Origin: a virus | Length of the DNA: 64,000 nt | IMG/VR virus record: IMGVR_UViG_3300009194_000004 | Coordinates: 1-64,000 of that record | Direction: 5' to 3' (one strand) | Part shown: in pieces, positions 17,766-25,638 of the stretch | Position numbering within the stretch: the stretch's first letter is position 1 | Layout of the letters: every line of letters starts with the position of its first letter | Made by a program: the position numbers and the translations under genes | The notes under the pieces: generated by a model | Told to the model about the DNA's origin: nothing | What the model saw: only the letters and a program-made list of their open reading frames with translations | Databases searched by the model: none

Positions 17766-18617
17766 ATGTACGAAGAAATACAGGTGGGGCTAGATGGCGT
17801 CGTTACGCCCGAACGCATGGATGTGCTTCTCGAAACTTACCGTCAATTGACCAAATCAGGATTGGACGCATTGAACGATGAGTTGATTGGCATTTTTAAC
17901 ATGCAAGACGGTATCGCCGATAACGCCATGTTTGCCAGTCGGGTGGAAGATTGTCTGATGATCGGGGCAATCGAGGTTCTGCGGACACACGGCATTACCG
18001 TGAACCCACAAACCGCCGAAATGACAACATTGACCGACACGATCCAGACACTGAATGACTTCGAGCACTACATTGTTCCGGAGGTGTTGGTTGGTCTGGT
18101 GGGTCCGGATGAAGAACCCGACTTGGCACTGGCGTCGGTCGTTGCTTTGTTTACCGACAGCACTGAGGACGACGTGATTAATGCGGTGGACGCGGTGGAG
18201 ACCTCGGTCATCGAACGAATGCGGGCCGTGGCGGAACGCCAAATGGAATACGAGGCGGAGGCGCAGTCGGTCCCGCCAGACCACAACGAACGGATCGGTC
18301 ACATCAACACATTGATTCGTCAGTACGAAGGGCGTCACCCAGCGATCGTAATGGAGATGGCCGAACATGGTATCCCCAGTGGTCAGCGACTGAACAACTT
18401 GTTTGAGCAGGTCTTTGAACAGATCGACGGATACACCCCCAAAGAGCTGGGGGTTGAGTTCCTCGGGCTGGTACTGTACAGCGACACCCCCTTGTCCGAC
18501 GTGTATGAAGTTGCCAGCGGGTTGCCCCAAGAATTCACCGACAGTCATTCAGAACAGTACCGCATCGGTCATGCTCTGGATCAGGCGTTCTCGTATATTA
18601 AAGGTGGCTCGTTATGA
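17766..18617 (+). CDS. hypothetical protein, 283 aa, upstream of virion RNAP beta'
   Basis: ATG 17766; ends with ATGA overlap into the next gene, so translation of the RNAP subunit is likely coupled to it. All-helical, acidic protein with no motif I recognise. Its fixed position before the virion polymerase subunit suggests a virion or head role, but this is only context. Confidence 0.7.
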   Translation: MYEEIQVGLDGVVTPERMDVLLETYRQLTKSGLDALNDELIGIFNMQDGIADNAMFASRVEDCLMIGAIEVLRTHGITVNPQTAEMTTLTDTIQTLNDFEHYIVPEVLVGLVGPDEEPDLALASVVALFTDSTEDDVINAVDAVETSVIERMRAVAERQMEYEAEAQSVPPDHNERIGHINTLIRQYEGRHPAIVMEMAEHGIPSGQRLNNLFEQVFEQIDGYTPKELGVEFLGLVLYSDTPLSDVYEVASGLPQEFTDSHSEQYRIGHALDQAFSYIKGGSL

Positions 18618-19936
18618 ACAAACGGGAATACTTTTTCACCGCCCTGAAAGCCGGGGCCTGCAAAAAGCGGGCCTGGGTGAACAGTGTGTTTGCGGTGGTT
18701 GAAGACGAACAGTACCCCACACAACCTTTCCCGTACCAGTTGGTGCGGTTACCGGAACACGACCGGTTGATGTTTGCCGACCCCGAACAAGACATGGACT
18801 GGGTAACCATTGAGGACAGCGATCGGGAGACCGCGCTTTGTGCGTTCAAAGAAAAGGTAACATTGAACCCGGGCGAGTTGGCCAACTTCCAGGGTGAGGA
18901 ACCGATCGTTACCGCGTACGGCAACTTGCTGGTGAACTACCTTTTGTTGGTGATTCCATTCGGCGACGCCATTCCTTTCCAAAACGGCAGTGTGGACATC
19001 GGCAAGATCGAGAAAGAAATCCTGGAGCGTTTGATCGACGACCCAGAAGACGACGACGGGGTCAGCTTTGCCCCCGACGGTCAGATCTACGTCCGCCAGT
19101 ATGTGCAGTTCTGTGATTACGCGCTGTCCATGGTGGCGTACACGTCACTGGCCGTGGTGTCATCCACCCCGAAAGCCATGCAGTCGCACCCCAAAGCCCG
19201 TGAGGTTCGAGAAGCGTTGGTTGAGCAGTACAAGGACCAACTGACCGACCCGGCGATCGTGGCGAAAATTGCCGACGCTCTGGAAGAGTTGGATCAGGAG
19301 TGGTTGGCAGACGACCCCACCAAAGACTTCTACGCGGTGAATCCGAAGAAGTCGCGCCCAGCCCGGAAGAAGATGTACTACCTGTTCGGTGGGGAATCGG
19401 CATTCCAGGACGGCACCAGTGTTGAGTTCATTAAGAAATCGCTGGAAGAAGGGATCGACCCCAATCACCTCCCAGCCATGATCAATAGCATCCGGGCCGC
19501 TTCGTATAACCGAGGCGCTCAGACGCAGTTAGGGGGAGAAACCACTAAGACGATCTATCGGATGTTGGGAACCGTCCGTATCGCCGAAGACGACTGCGGT
19601 ACGAAGTTGGGGATTCCCATGCCCATCACCAAACGCAACAAACACCAATACCTTGGTTTTTGGGTCATTGACGGAACCCGAGATATATTGTTGGACAAGG
19701 AGAACATTGAGCGTTACGTAGGTAAATCGCCGTTGCTTCGAGGACCGCTTACCTGTAAGACTGAGGGTAAGAACGTGTGTAAGAAATGCGTGGGTACGAA
19801 ACTCTCTGAACAACCCAACGGCATCGCCGCCACTGCTGCTCAGGTGGGTGGTGCCTTCTTGACCGTGTTCTTGAAGAAGATGCACGCGTCCAGCATTTCC
19901 ACGCATAAGTGGGATTTCAAACAGCGCATTGGTTAA
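18614..19936 (+). CDS. virion RNA polymerase beta' subunit, C-terminal part
   Basis: 440 residues. The last 120 residues match beta': MLGTVRIAEDDCGTKLGIP (bacterial QDLVVTEDDCGT), LRGPLTCKTEGKNVCKKC, then AATAAQVGGAFLTVFLKKMH (bacterial [21 protein letters not shown]). Cys328, Cys381, Cys389 and Cys392 form the zinc site. An upstream segment DGTSVEFIKKSLEEGIDP precedes a bridge-helix-like SYNRGAQTQLGGETTKT. Unlike the other beta' at 7486 it stops right after the trigger-loop anchor, as in the packaged polymerase of phiKZ (gp80). It would act with subunits outside the window to transcribe early genes after injection. Confidence 0.87.
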   Translation: MNKREYFFTALKAGACKKRAWVNSVFAVVEDEQYPTQPFPYQLVRLPEHDRLMFADPEQDMDWVTIEDSDRETALCAFKEKVTLNPGELANFQGEEPIVTAYGNLLVNYLLLVIPFGDAIPFQNGSVDIGKIEKEILERLIDDPEDDDGVSFAPDGQIYVRQYVQFCDYALSMVAYTSLAVVSSTPKAMQSHPKAREVREALVEQYKDQLTDPAIVAKIADALEELDQEWLADDPTKDFYAVNPKKSRPARKKMYYLFGGESAFQDGTSVEFIKKSLEEGIDPNHLPAMINSIRAASYNRGAQTQLGGETTKTIYRMLGTVRIAEDDCGTKLGIPMPITKRNKHQYLGFWVIDGTRDILLDKENIERYVGKSPLLRGPLTCKTEGKNVCKKCVGTKLSEQPNGIAATAAQVGGAFLTVFLKKMHASSISTHKWDFKQRIG

Positions 19937-19943
19937 GCGCCTG

Positions 19944-19954
19944 ATGGTATGTTT
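19944..19954 (+). promoter_or_regulatory. candidate late promoter (ATGGTATGTTT)
   Basis: The 11-mer is identical to one at 24623 and near-identical to 45729, each shortly upstream of a plus-strand gene; here 55 bases before the 20010 start. phiKZ late promoters share a TATG core. Confidence 0.5.
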
Positions 19955-20009
19955 GTCCGTTTGGGACATGGATTACAACTCGTAAACGTGACGTCACAGG
20001 AGACCAGTC

Positions 20010-21104
20010 ATGACTGAAGAAAACCAAACCCCGGAAACTGAGGGTACTGAAACCGCCCCGGAGACTCAAGGTGAAGCGGTTGAGGAAACCACCGATCAGC
20101 AGGGGTCTGAAGATCAGGCGCCTGAGCCTGAAGTTGCCAAGACCGAAAATGGTGTGGTGATCAATGATCCCCAGCGGGCTCAGAAGAAGCTGGCGGACTG
20201 GGAAACGGCGGAACTGACCGCCTACCTTAAGGGCGAACTGGAGAACGTGCCCAAGAACCTGCAGTCCGGTATCGTGAAGGAATACCGTCGCCGGGTGGAA
20301 CTGCCGGAAGCGTGGTCTGAGCAGGAAGTGCTGAACTACTTCCGTCAGGACATCCTGCCGGAGAAGACCGAGAGTGGTCTGTGGGTAAACGACGTTACCC
20401 GCGCCAACCGTGCCCCGGCCGACTGGTCCAACGAAGAACTCGAAGCTTGGGTTCACAATGAGATCAAGCCGGTGGGTAAAGCCAATGCCGGCAAGCTGGC
20501 CCACGAAGTGGTCAACCGTTTCGAACTCTCCGCGTCGCCGAACGACATCAACAAGGTGCGTGCGGAATTTGACCACAAGTTCGCCCAAGAAACCGAAGAC
20601 GACGAATCCACCGAGCAGGCCACTCCGGAACCTGCCAAACCCACCGCGCCGAAAGTGGCCGAACCAGTTGGAGCCCTGACTGCAATGAACGTCAGTTTCA
20701 TCGACACTACCCTGGAAAACTACGTCCGTGCGGTAAGCCCGAATGCCCAGGTCGGCGAAGAAGAAGGTGGTAAAGCCCAGCGTTCCCTGGAAAGCCTGTT
20801 CCAGTACGTACTGCGCCTGGAAGGTAAAGCCCTGAAGGATGGCCTGAATCGTGTGAATGCGTTCATCAACAAGCACCGTGATGGCGTGTTCTCTCCGAGC
20901 AATGCGTACCGCTTCGTTCATCACCTGAAAGGCAACCCGAAACACCAGGTCCAGCACGTCAACATGATTGAGTTGTTCCTGATGACCGGCGATGCCAACC
21001 AGGCCCGTCGCCAGCAAGTCGATATGCGCCATATGCTGAAGGAACTCCCCAACGACAAGATCGAGCTGTTGGTGGACTACTTCAAGAACCACGCTCCAGC
21101 GTAA
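20010..21104 (+). CDS. 364-aa acidic protein with repeated helical WxxxEL units
   Basis: ATG 20010 preceded by AGGAGA. The first 45 residues are acidic, Thr/Glu/Pro-rich and probably disordered. Residues about 50-170 contain three related helical units: DWETAELTAYLKGEL, AWSEQEVLNYFRQDI and DWSNEELEAWVHNEI; the first and third also share an NDxxRA lead-in, so this part arose by duplication. The units look like small SAP/HeH-type helix-extension-helix modules, which would fit nucleic-acid binding, but this is unproven. The C-terminal 150 residues are all helical. The codon bias is that of a well-expressed gene. Confidence 0.75.
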   Translation: MTEENQTPETEGTETAPETQGEAVEETTDQQGSEDQAPEPEVAKTENGVVINDPQRAQKKLADWETAELTAYLKGELENVPKNLQSGIVKEYRRRVELPEAWSEQEVLNYFRQDILPEKTESGLWVNDVTRANRAPADWSNEELEAWVHNEIKPVGKANAGKLAHEVVNRFELSASPNDINKVRAEFDHKFAQETEDDESTEQATPEPAKPTAPKVAEPVGALTAMNVSFIDTTLENYVRAVSPNAQVGEEEGGKAQRSLESLFQYVLRLEGKALKDGLNRVNAFINKHRDGVFSPSNAYRFVHHLKGNPKHQVQHVNMIELFLMTGDANQARRQQVDMRHMLKELPNDKIELLVDYFKNHAPA

Positions 21105-21107
21105 CAC

Positions 21108-21137
21108 CATAGAGCCCTCCTACAGGAGGGCTCTATG
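21108..21137 (+). terminator. long perfect hairpin CATAGAGCCCTCC/GGAGGGCTCTATG
   Basis: 13-bp perfect stem with TACA loop directly after the 20010 gene; no T tract follows, but TATG sits at its 3' end, as at several other hairpins in this window. Confidence 0.7.
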
Positions 21138-21158
21138 TCGATCGACCAAATTACACAT

Positions 21159-21177
21159 CTATATCACCCAAGTGAAT
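21159..21177 (+). promoter_or_regulatory. candidate early promoter CTATATCAC-N5-TGAAT
   Basis: Copy of the recurrent element, 36 bases before gene 21213. The core resembles the TATATTAC element used by phiKZ virion RNAP. Confidence 0.6.
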
Positions 21178-21212
21178 CCCCTACGAAGTAATCACTGTAC
21201 CGGAGAATAATT

Positions 21213-21797
21213 ATGTTAACCATACACACTGGAAAACCACGGTTTGAGATCATGTTCACCAAGACCCACGACAAAGGACACCTGATATGGACGTTAAACT
21301 TCCCGTACCTACTGCGGCTAATTTATCGCAACCGTCTCATGTTGCTCGACCCGGATACGTTGCCAAAAGCGGTACTGTTTGGACGGGGCGTTACCCTGTT
21401 TGACATCGAACTCGGATTATTGGGATTTCGCTACAACATCAAATGGCGCGGTCGGAAGTGGGCGAAGACCGTCTCTCTGTTGGACATAATGCTAGGTAAG
21501 AAAGAACAACAGGTGTATCCAGCCAAGAACCCAAAGACCGTACCAATCACCAAATCAAACGGCAATCGGTACCAACTGGTGTGGGGGCGACAGTACACCA
21601 AGAGAGCCAGGCTACCGTTTGGTAGAACCACCAAACGTGGCTGGTTGGTGATCCCCATCAAGGCACCGCATGACCCTGTTTTAAACACGATGGTGTTCGA
21701 GGACTCGGTCCATTTTCACGAGTACCTGAAAACAACCGCCGACTTTAAACAACATTTAGAGCAACTTGCTGAGGAGGGTCGACACGACCACGGTTAG
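21213..21797 (+). CDS. hypothetical protein, 194 aa
   Basis: ATG 21213 with GGAG 9 bases upstream and a candidate early promoter in front. Basic protein rich in Arg, Lys, Trp and Tyr, without a membrane segment. The middle (GLLGFRYNIKWRGRKWAK type composition) suggests a beta-rich fold. No family recognised. As an early-type small gene it could be a host take-over factor; that is inference from the promoter only. Confidence 0.65.
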   Translation: MLTIHTGKPRFEIMFTKTHDKGHLIWTLNFPYLLRLIYRNRLMLLDPDTLPKAVLFGRGVTLFDIELGLLGFRYNIKWRGRKWAKTVSLLDIMLGKKEQQVYPAKNPKTVPITKSNGNRYQLVWGRQYTKRARLPFGRTTKRGWLVIPIKAPHDPVLNTMVFEDSVHFHEYLKTTADFKQHLEQLAEEGRHDHG

Positions 21798-21913
21798 TCT
21801 GGCAGCCGGTAAATCGGATTGGGACCCGCCGTTCGCACCATCATACACCCCGGATGAGATGTTAGCATCGAAGAACAACAAAAGAAAAAACCACCAACCT
21901 TGTGAGCCTGATT

Positions 21914-22486
21914 ATGTTTGACTACAAAGCGCAACTGGACGACCTTAAAAAGGAACTGGATATGCTCCAGAAACACATAAAAGATAAACTGAACAGCGGC
22001 GATGATCCGACGGAGCTGTGCCGGGACGTACGACATGTTCTGAAGCGGCTTTCGATGGATCGGGACTTCGTGGTTGAGGACTACCTGGGCATGACCGAAG
22101 AGGAGTTTCGTGAAACAGTCCGGACGCTGTTGACGGAAGTCATCGGAGATAACCTGGTGGCAGATAGCGTCATCCAAGACAGCCAGCGGGTCCTTGATGA
22201 AGTCGGACTGGAGTGTCCGAGCTGGCGCGTTGAACCCTGGGATCAACGGGTGGCGCGAGACGCCGCCAAGATGCTGACCGCACAACAGTTCGTTGAGGGT
22301 CTGGTATTAAAGGAAGGTGTGTTCTACCGTGCCCCATGGACTGCTTCCGAAGGTGAGCACCACCGAACGAACAAGAAGATCGCATCGATCTTAACTCAAC
22401 CCCCAAAACATCGACGAATTGTATTGACTGGAATCGAAGTCATCGTCGAAGAACTGAAGAAACCTAAACTCATGCGAGGAGACTGA
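21914..22486 (+). CDS. hypothetical protein, 190 aa
   Basis: I prefer ATG 21914 (MFDYKAQLDDLKKELDML); a GTG at 21902 is in frame and neither has a strong ribosome site. N-terminal helix looks coiled-coil-like, followed by charged helices. The last gene bases run into a GAGGAGA ribosome site for the next gene at 22488. The window 21798-21913 before it shows no feature. Function unknown. Confidence 0.6.
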   Translation: MFDYKAQLDDLKKELDMLQKHIKDKLNSGDDPTELCRDVRHVLKRLSMDRDFVVEDYLGMTEEEFRETVRTLLTEVIGDNLVADSVIQDSQRVLDEVGLECPSWRVEPWDQRVARDAAKMLTAQQFVEGLVLKEGVFYRAPWTASEGEHHRTNKKIASILTQPPKHRRIVLTGIEVIVEELKKPKLMRGD

Positions 22487-22487
22487 C

Positions 22488-22865
22488 ATGCAACGCGAAG
22501 ACTTTACCAAAGAGATGAACACCAAGATCACCGAACTGGTCAGTGATACCAAAATCCACAGCGACATCATCAGTCGCGGTCAGCAGTTGATCGATGGTCT
22601 TGAAGGGACCGTAGACGACGACAACGAGTGGGACGGGGAATTCGCCGACCTTTACCTCGGTACCATCGACCGCGATTACCTGTTCCGGGGCGCTGAAGTG
22701 ATTAACGGCGTGGCGGTACCTGAAAGCAACCCCACTGATGAAGAGTTGGGCGAGGCGATCGAAATGATCAAGGGGCAGGCCCGCTTAATGCCTAACGCCG
22801 CTCGCGTGGTGATGTTTGAAGCGTCCCGTTCGATCCAGAACGTTCTGGCCGCAAACCCCGCGTAA
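22488..22865 (+). CDS. hypothetical protein, 125 aa, paralog of gene 23519
   Basis: ATG 22488 after AGGAGA. Acidic and helical. Shares with the 23519 product the pattern: short N-terminal helix, RG...L, a DDxxWxxEFA segment, IxxxVxxPExNPTxEE and a final helix ending xxxxNVx. The pair are duplicates about 1 kb apart, separated by two unrelated small genes. No known domain. Confidence 0.7.
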   Translation: MQREDFTKEMNTKITELVSDTKIHSDIISRGQQLIDGLEGTVDDDNEWDGEFADLYLGTIDRDYLFRGAEVINGVAVPESNPTDEELGEAIEMIKGQARLMPNAARVVMFEASRSIQNVLAANPA

Positions 22866-22871
22866 ACCACC

Positions 22872-22900
22872 AAAGGACATGGGTCACCGTGTCCTTTATG
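22872..22900 (+). terminator. intrinsic terminator
   Basis: 8-bp stem AAAGGACA/TGTCCTTT with a 10-base loop followed by ATGTCGACATG; the stem's own 3' T's and following TATG repeat the hairpin-TATG arrangement. Confidence 0.6.
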
Positions 22901-22917
22901 TCGACATGAGGAACAAC

Positions 22918-23238
22918 ATGACAACCGGTATTGCTGTTATCAAGAAAACCACACTGGATAAGGCTTTAGAAAAAGCCAAGCGAAAACCAGGACGGTATGA
23001 GGGTGCGTTCATGCCCGGGGAGTGGGTACGAATGAAAGCCAATGTTGATCGTAATAACGAGATGTTTGTGGACGCTCGAATTGTGAGCGTTACGTGGCTA
23101 CATAATGCGGATGTTCCTGTCTATTCAGTTGCTTTACCTATTGAAGGTTGTCCGGAACTGTTAGCTCGGACCGAAGCCCGCATTCCACATCCATGGTTGG
23201 TACACAAAGATGCCCCCAACCTGAAACTCATCACCTAA
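22918..23238 (+). CDS. hypothetical protein, 106 aa
   Basis: ATG 22918 preceded by GAGGAAC; the longer frame from 22816 overlaps the previous gene and lacks a ribosome site. Basic N-terminal helix (LDKALEKAKRKPGRYEG), then beta-rich sequence. Not recognised. Confidence 0.65.
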   Translation: MTTGIAVIKKTTLDKALEKAKRKPGRYEGAFMPGEWVRMKANVDRNNEMFVDARIVSVTWLHNADVPVYSVALPIEGCPELLARTEARIPHPWLVHKDAPNLKLIT

Positions 23239-23254
23239 CATATCGAGGTGACCC

Positions 23255-23431
23255 ATGCCCAGCAAAAGTGAGAAACAGGTCCGTCTGATGCGGGCAGCGG
23301 CACACGACAAAGAGTTCGCTGACCGTGTTGGGATCGATCAAGAAACCGCCAAGGAGTGGGTTGAAGCTGACCAAGCTAAGAAGCGACAAACGACGGGTAA
23401 CGAAGACCGTCCCCCGTATCTGGATTGGTAA
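23255..23431 (+). CDS. small protein, 58 aa, with helix-turn-helix-like segment
   Basis: ATG 23255 lies 8 bases after GAGGTG. The 58 residues include HDKEFADRVGIDQETAKEWV, a short helix-turn-helix-like pattern (x-A-xxxG-I-xxxTAxxW), then a Lys/Arg-rich segment and PPYLDW. Many phages carry similar short proteins of the pattern ...A.. .GI.. ..A.E.VEAD; function unknown. Confidence 0.6.
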   Translation: MPSKSEKQVRLMRAAAHDKEFADRVGIDQETAKEWVEADQAKKRQTTGNEDRPPYLDW

Positions 23432-23455
23432 TCTTTAATCAATTGCAATTGACGT

Positions 23456-23474
23456 CTATATCACTTAGATGAAT
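23456..23474 (+). promoter_or_regulatory. candidate early promoter CTATATCAC-N5-TGAAT
   Basis: Perfect copy of the element 45 bases before gene 23519, preceded by an AT-rich stretch with the inverted repeat CAATTGCAATTG. Confidence 0.6.
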
Positions 23475-23518
23475 CCAGTACTCACTGGAACTAAAACCCA
23501 AGTCGCAGGAGACTTATT

Positions 23519-23902
23519 ATGAACAAAGAACAATTTTCAATTCTAATGACCCACGATGTTGAAGCCATGTTCGCCGACTACCGTTTTTCTGAAACTTTCA
23601 TCGAACGTGGCGAGAAGGCACTTACTGCGTTGCCTCCGGTAAACGATGACTCCTGGAACGAAGAGTTCGCCGAACATGTGCTCACGAAGCTCAAAGAAGA
23701 AGACACCGATCGGTTCTTGAAATGCACTGTGATCAAAGACAATGTCGTTTATCCAGAGAACGAGAACCCCACCACAGAGGAAATCGAAGACGAAATCCTT
23801 CACCTCGCGGCGGCCACCGATGGCATTCCAGAGGACTGTGTAGCGGTCCTTGTGGAAATAGCTCAAGTGTTCCAAAACGTCATCACGGATCGAGCGGTCT
23901 GA
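23519..23902 (+). CDS. hypothetical protein, 127 aa, paralog of gene 22488
   Basis: ATG 23519 after AGGAGA. Acidic helical protein; shares with the 22488 product the DDSWNEEFA and YPENENPTTEE-type landmarks and total length. It has its own early-type promoter and a strong terminator, so it is a single-gene unit. Function unknown. Confidence 0.7.
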   Translation: MNKEQFSILMTHDVEAMFADYRFSETFIERGEKALTALPPVNDDSWNEEFAEHVLTKLKEEDTDRFLKCTVIKDNVVYPENENPTTEEIEDEILHLAAATDGIPEDCVAVLVEIAQVFQNVITDRAV

Positions 23903-23912
23903 AGCGACAAGT

Positions 23913-23953
23913 GGGCGGTGCTTCGGCACCGCCCAACTTACCTCTTTTTTTTT
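23913..23953 (+). terminator. intrinsic terminator
   Basis: 9-bp perfect stem GGGCGGTGC/GCACCGCCC with TTCG loop, then AACTTACCTC and ten T. Confidence 0.85.
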
Positions 23954-23964
23954 TATTTACTCAG

Positions 23965-24112
23965 GGTGTAATTATATGTGAAGGTACTTGTGTTGCTCAG
24001 GTGCCGACTCAGGGGTCTCCGGGCGGTCATACTCGGAGTTCTCTTTACGGTTCGATTCCTTTTGTTTTGCAGTTAACATCCCTCCCCGTTTTGGGGAGGG
24101 CTTTTTTTACGT
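23965..24112 (+). ncRNA. possible small structured RNA between two terminators
   Basis: No ORF with a ribosome site fits here, yet a second strong terminator (24080-24109) ends the stretch, implying a transcript. It holds hairpins GGTAC/GTGCC (23983-24005), GAC/GTC, CTCCGGG/CTCGGAG (one GU) and GGTTCGATTCC, which looks like a tRNA T-loop. A full cloverleaf cannot be formed: the T stem has mismatches and I found no acceptor partner. Could be a degenerate tRNA or an unknown small RNA. Confidence 0.35.
24080..24109 (+). terminator. intrinsic terminator
   Basis: 8-bp stem CCCTCCCC/GGGGAGGG followed by CTTTTTTT. Confidence 0.85.
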
Positions 24113-24129
24113 CTAACAGGGTCAGTGCC

Positions 24130-24618
24130 ATGAATACCAAGTTACCGCTGGAGACCATGATTGTGGGTGAGATCCACACCAGTCAGAAATCGATCAAACG
24201 TGTTGTTGAACTCACGGAGATGTTCAAACCGGACATCTTGCTCCATGAGTTACTGTACGATGACCTCTGTATGACGCCTGATGTCATTAAGGAACGACTC
24301 CGTAAGTGTCGGATGGGATCACTATGCGACCCACGATTGAACAAGGACATATACGAGTTGGGACACCGGTTGGAGTTACCGTTGGTGGGTATTGACTTGC
24401 CAAGAGGTGGGACGTTTCGAGAGCGGGAGACCCACATGGTGTCGAAAATTGAAAGCTGGTACCGCAGGCATCGCGTCTTGGTGGTAGTTGGCGATACCCA
24501 CCTTAGGGACCGACCCATCCCGCGTGTTCCTCACCGTTCGTTGATCCGGGACCGGTTTGACAACGACCCCAAGGTAACGATCAGTCGTGTCCCACAACAC
24601 CTTCGGGAGGTTCGATAA
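24130..24618 (+). CDS. TraB/ChaN-like (EreA-type) domain protein, 162 aa
   Basis: I take ATG 24130 (MNTKLPLETMIVGEIHTSQ) because the longer frame upstream runs through a terminator and the possible RNA. Landmarks: IVGEIH, then PDILLHEL, LVGIDLPRG and RVLVVVGDTHLR. The GExH, hhhE and VVGxxHL series is typical of the TraB/ChaN/erythromycin-esterase-like superfamily, whose conserved Glu and His residues line a putative active site. At 162 residues it would be a minimal version. Biological role in a phage is unknown. Confidence 0.55.
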   Translation: MNTKLPLETMIVGEIHTSQKSIKRVVELTEMFKPDILLHELLYDDLCMTPDVIKERLRKCRMGSLCDPRLNKDIYELGHRLELPLVGIDLPRGGTFRERETHMVSKIESWYRRHRVLVVVGDTHLRDRPIPRVPHRSLIRDRFDNDPKVTISRVPQHLREVR

Positions 24619-24622
24619 AACA

Positions 24623-24633
24623 ATGGTATGTTT
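24623..24633 (+). promoter_or_regulatory. candidate late promoter (ATGGTATGTTT)
   Basis: Identical 11-mer to 19944-19954, 25 bases before the 24659 gene. Confidence 0.5.
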
Positions 24634-24658
24634 CTAAACCTACTGGAAGGAAAATGGA

Positions 24659-25576
24659 ATGCGGGATCTACTTGAGAAAAACTTCCCCTTGGGCACCACC
24701 GAGACCAGCGCTGCGGACATTGAACAGTCAATGACTGTCTCGGCTGAAGGTTTTCGGGATGTGTTTAATAAACTGTTTGGTGGTGGTAAGGTCGCGAAAA
24801 CCGACGACACCAACGGGAACATGGACTGGTACCGCCAGCACGTTATTGACGGTAAGGTAAAGGATCTACAGCTTCGTTCGGCTGGACACGTTCTGTTTGG
24901 ACCACGGTTTGCGCCGTTTATGGGTCGTGGCACCACCCAGGTCGTGGACTTTGTACGTGAGGCCAAAAAAGACCTGGTAATGTATCAAGGGTTGTTCAAT
25001 AAGTACCAGCCGAAAGCAGCGGATAACAACCGCAAGCTGCAGAAGATCGAAACCGAGGCAGCGCAGTTCCTGAAACGGGACACCCACCCTGAGGGGCTGG
25101 ACGAATTCATCAAACTGATGGAAAAGTGGGACACTTGGATCACACCTCTCAACGGGTTGTTTCGTGATCCGTCTCACGTGTTCTTGGGTTACGGCAAAAC
25201 CTCGTTTTTGTCGGAAGGTGGTATGTTCGCAGGCGGGCCCGGTACCCTCGACAAAAAGAAAACCCTTCAGTCCGTTAAGATGTCGCTGTTGAAGGAAGAC
25301 GAGGTCAACCCATTGGTGGGCCTCATTGAACAAGCCGCTCTGTTGATGTATCGGTGTTCCGAGGTAACCGAAGACGCCATGGGGATCGATTTGACCGACC
25401 CACCGTTCCGAGGTTACTACGCCGAAGCGATCGAGGCTCGGGATGAAGGGTTCAAGGCCCAGTTTGCACACCCGGATTATGAGATGATCAACACCGACCT
25501 GTTTGTGGACCTCAATACCCGTGTGGGTGAGTTGATGAATGCGATGGTGGCGTACCTGAAGCATTCAGCGGTGTAA
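24659..25576 (+). CDS. internal head-type protein, 305 aa, with probable propeptide
   Basis: ATG 24659 with GGAAGGAAA upstream. Residues 1-32 end in MTVSAE|GFRDVFNKLFGG: the S-A-E site fits the (S/A/G)-x-E consensus of the phiKZ prohead protease, and the following GF..-amphipathic helix resembles that of the other internal head proteins in this window. The remainder is helical. It has a TATG-type late promoter, as expected for a structural gene. Probably packaged in the head and processed; not proven. Confidence 0.65.
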   Translation: MRDLLEKNFPLGTTETSAADIEQSMTVSAEGFRDVFNKLFGGGKVAKTDDTNGNMDWYRQHVIDGKVKDLQLRSAGHVLFGPRFAPFMGRGTTQVVDFVREAKKDLVMYQGLFNKYQPKAADNNRKLQKIETEAAQFLKRDTHPEGLDEFIKLMEKWDTWITPLNGLFRDPSHVFLGYGKTSFLSEGGMFAGGPGTLDKKKTLQSVKMSLLKEDEVNPLVGLIEQAALLMYRCSEVTEDAMGIDLTDPPFRGYYAEAIEARDEGFKAQFAHPDYEMINTDLFVDLNTRVGELMNAMVAYLKHSAV

Positions 25577-25580
25577 CGAC

Positions 25581-25638
25581 ATAGCTGCCTCCCCAAGGGG
25601 AGGCGTCTATGCCGACGATCGTTTACTTTTTTTTTTTA
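25581..25638 (+). terminator. terminator between convergent genes
   Basis: GCCTCCCC/GGGGAGGC stem (25587-25604), then GTCTATGCC and, further on, a run of T (about 25627-25637). Flanked by CATA and TATG. Confidence 0.7.

Noticed and set aside
19917-21110. 397-codon minus-strand frame opposite gene 20010
   Set aside because: Same cause: antisense of a biased, highly expressed gene; no start signals, overlaps terminator hairpin.
23965-24075. Canonical tRNA gene
   Set aside because: A T-loop-like GGTTCGATTCC is present, but the T stem has mismatches and no seven-base acceptor stem could be paired.
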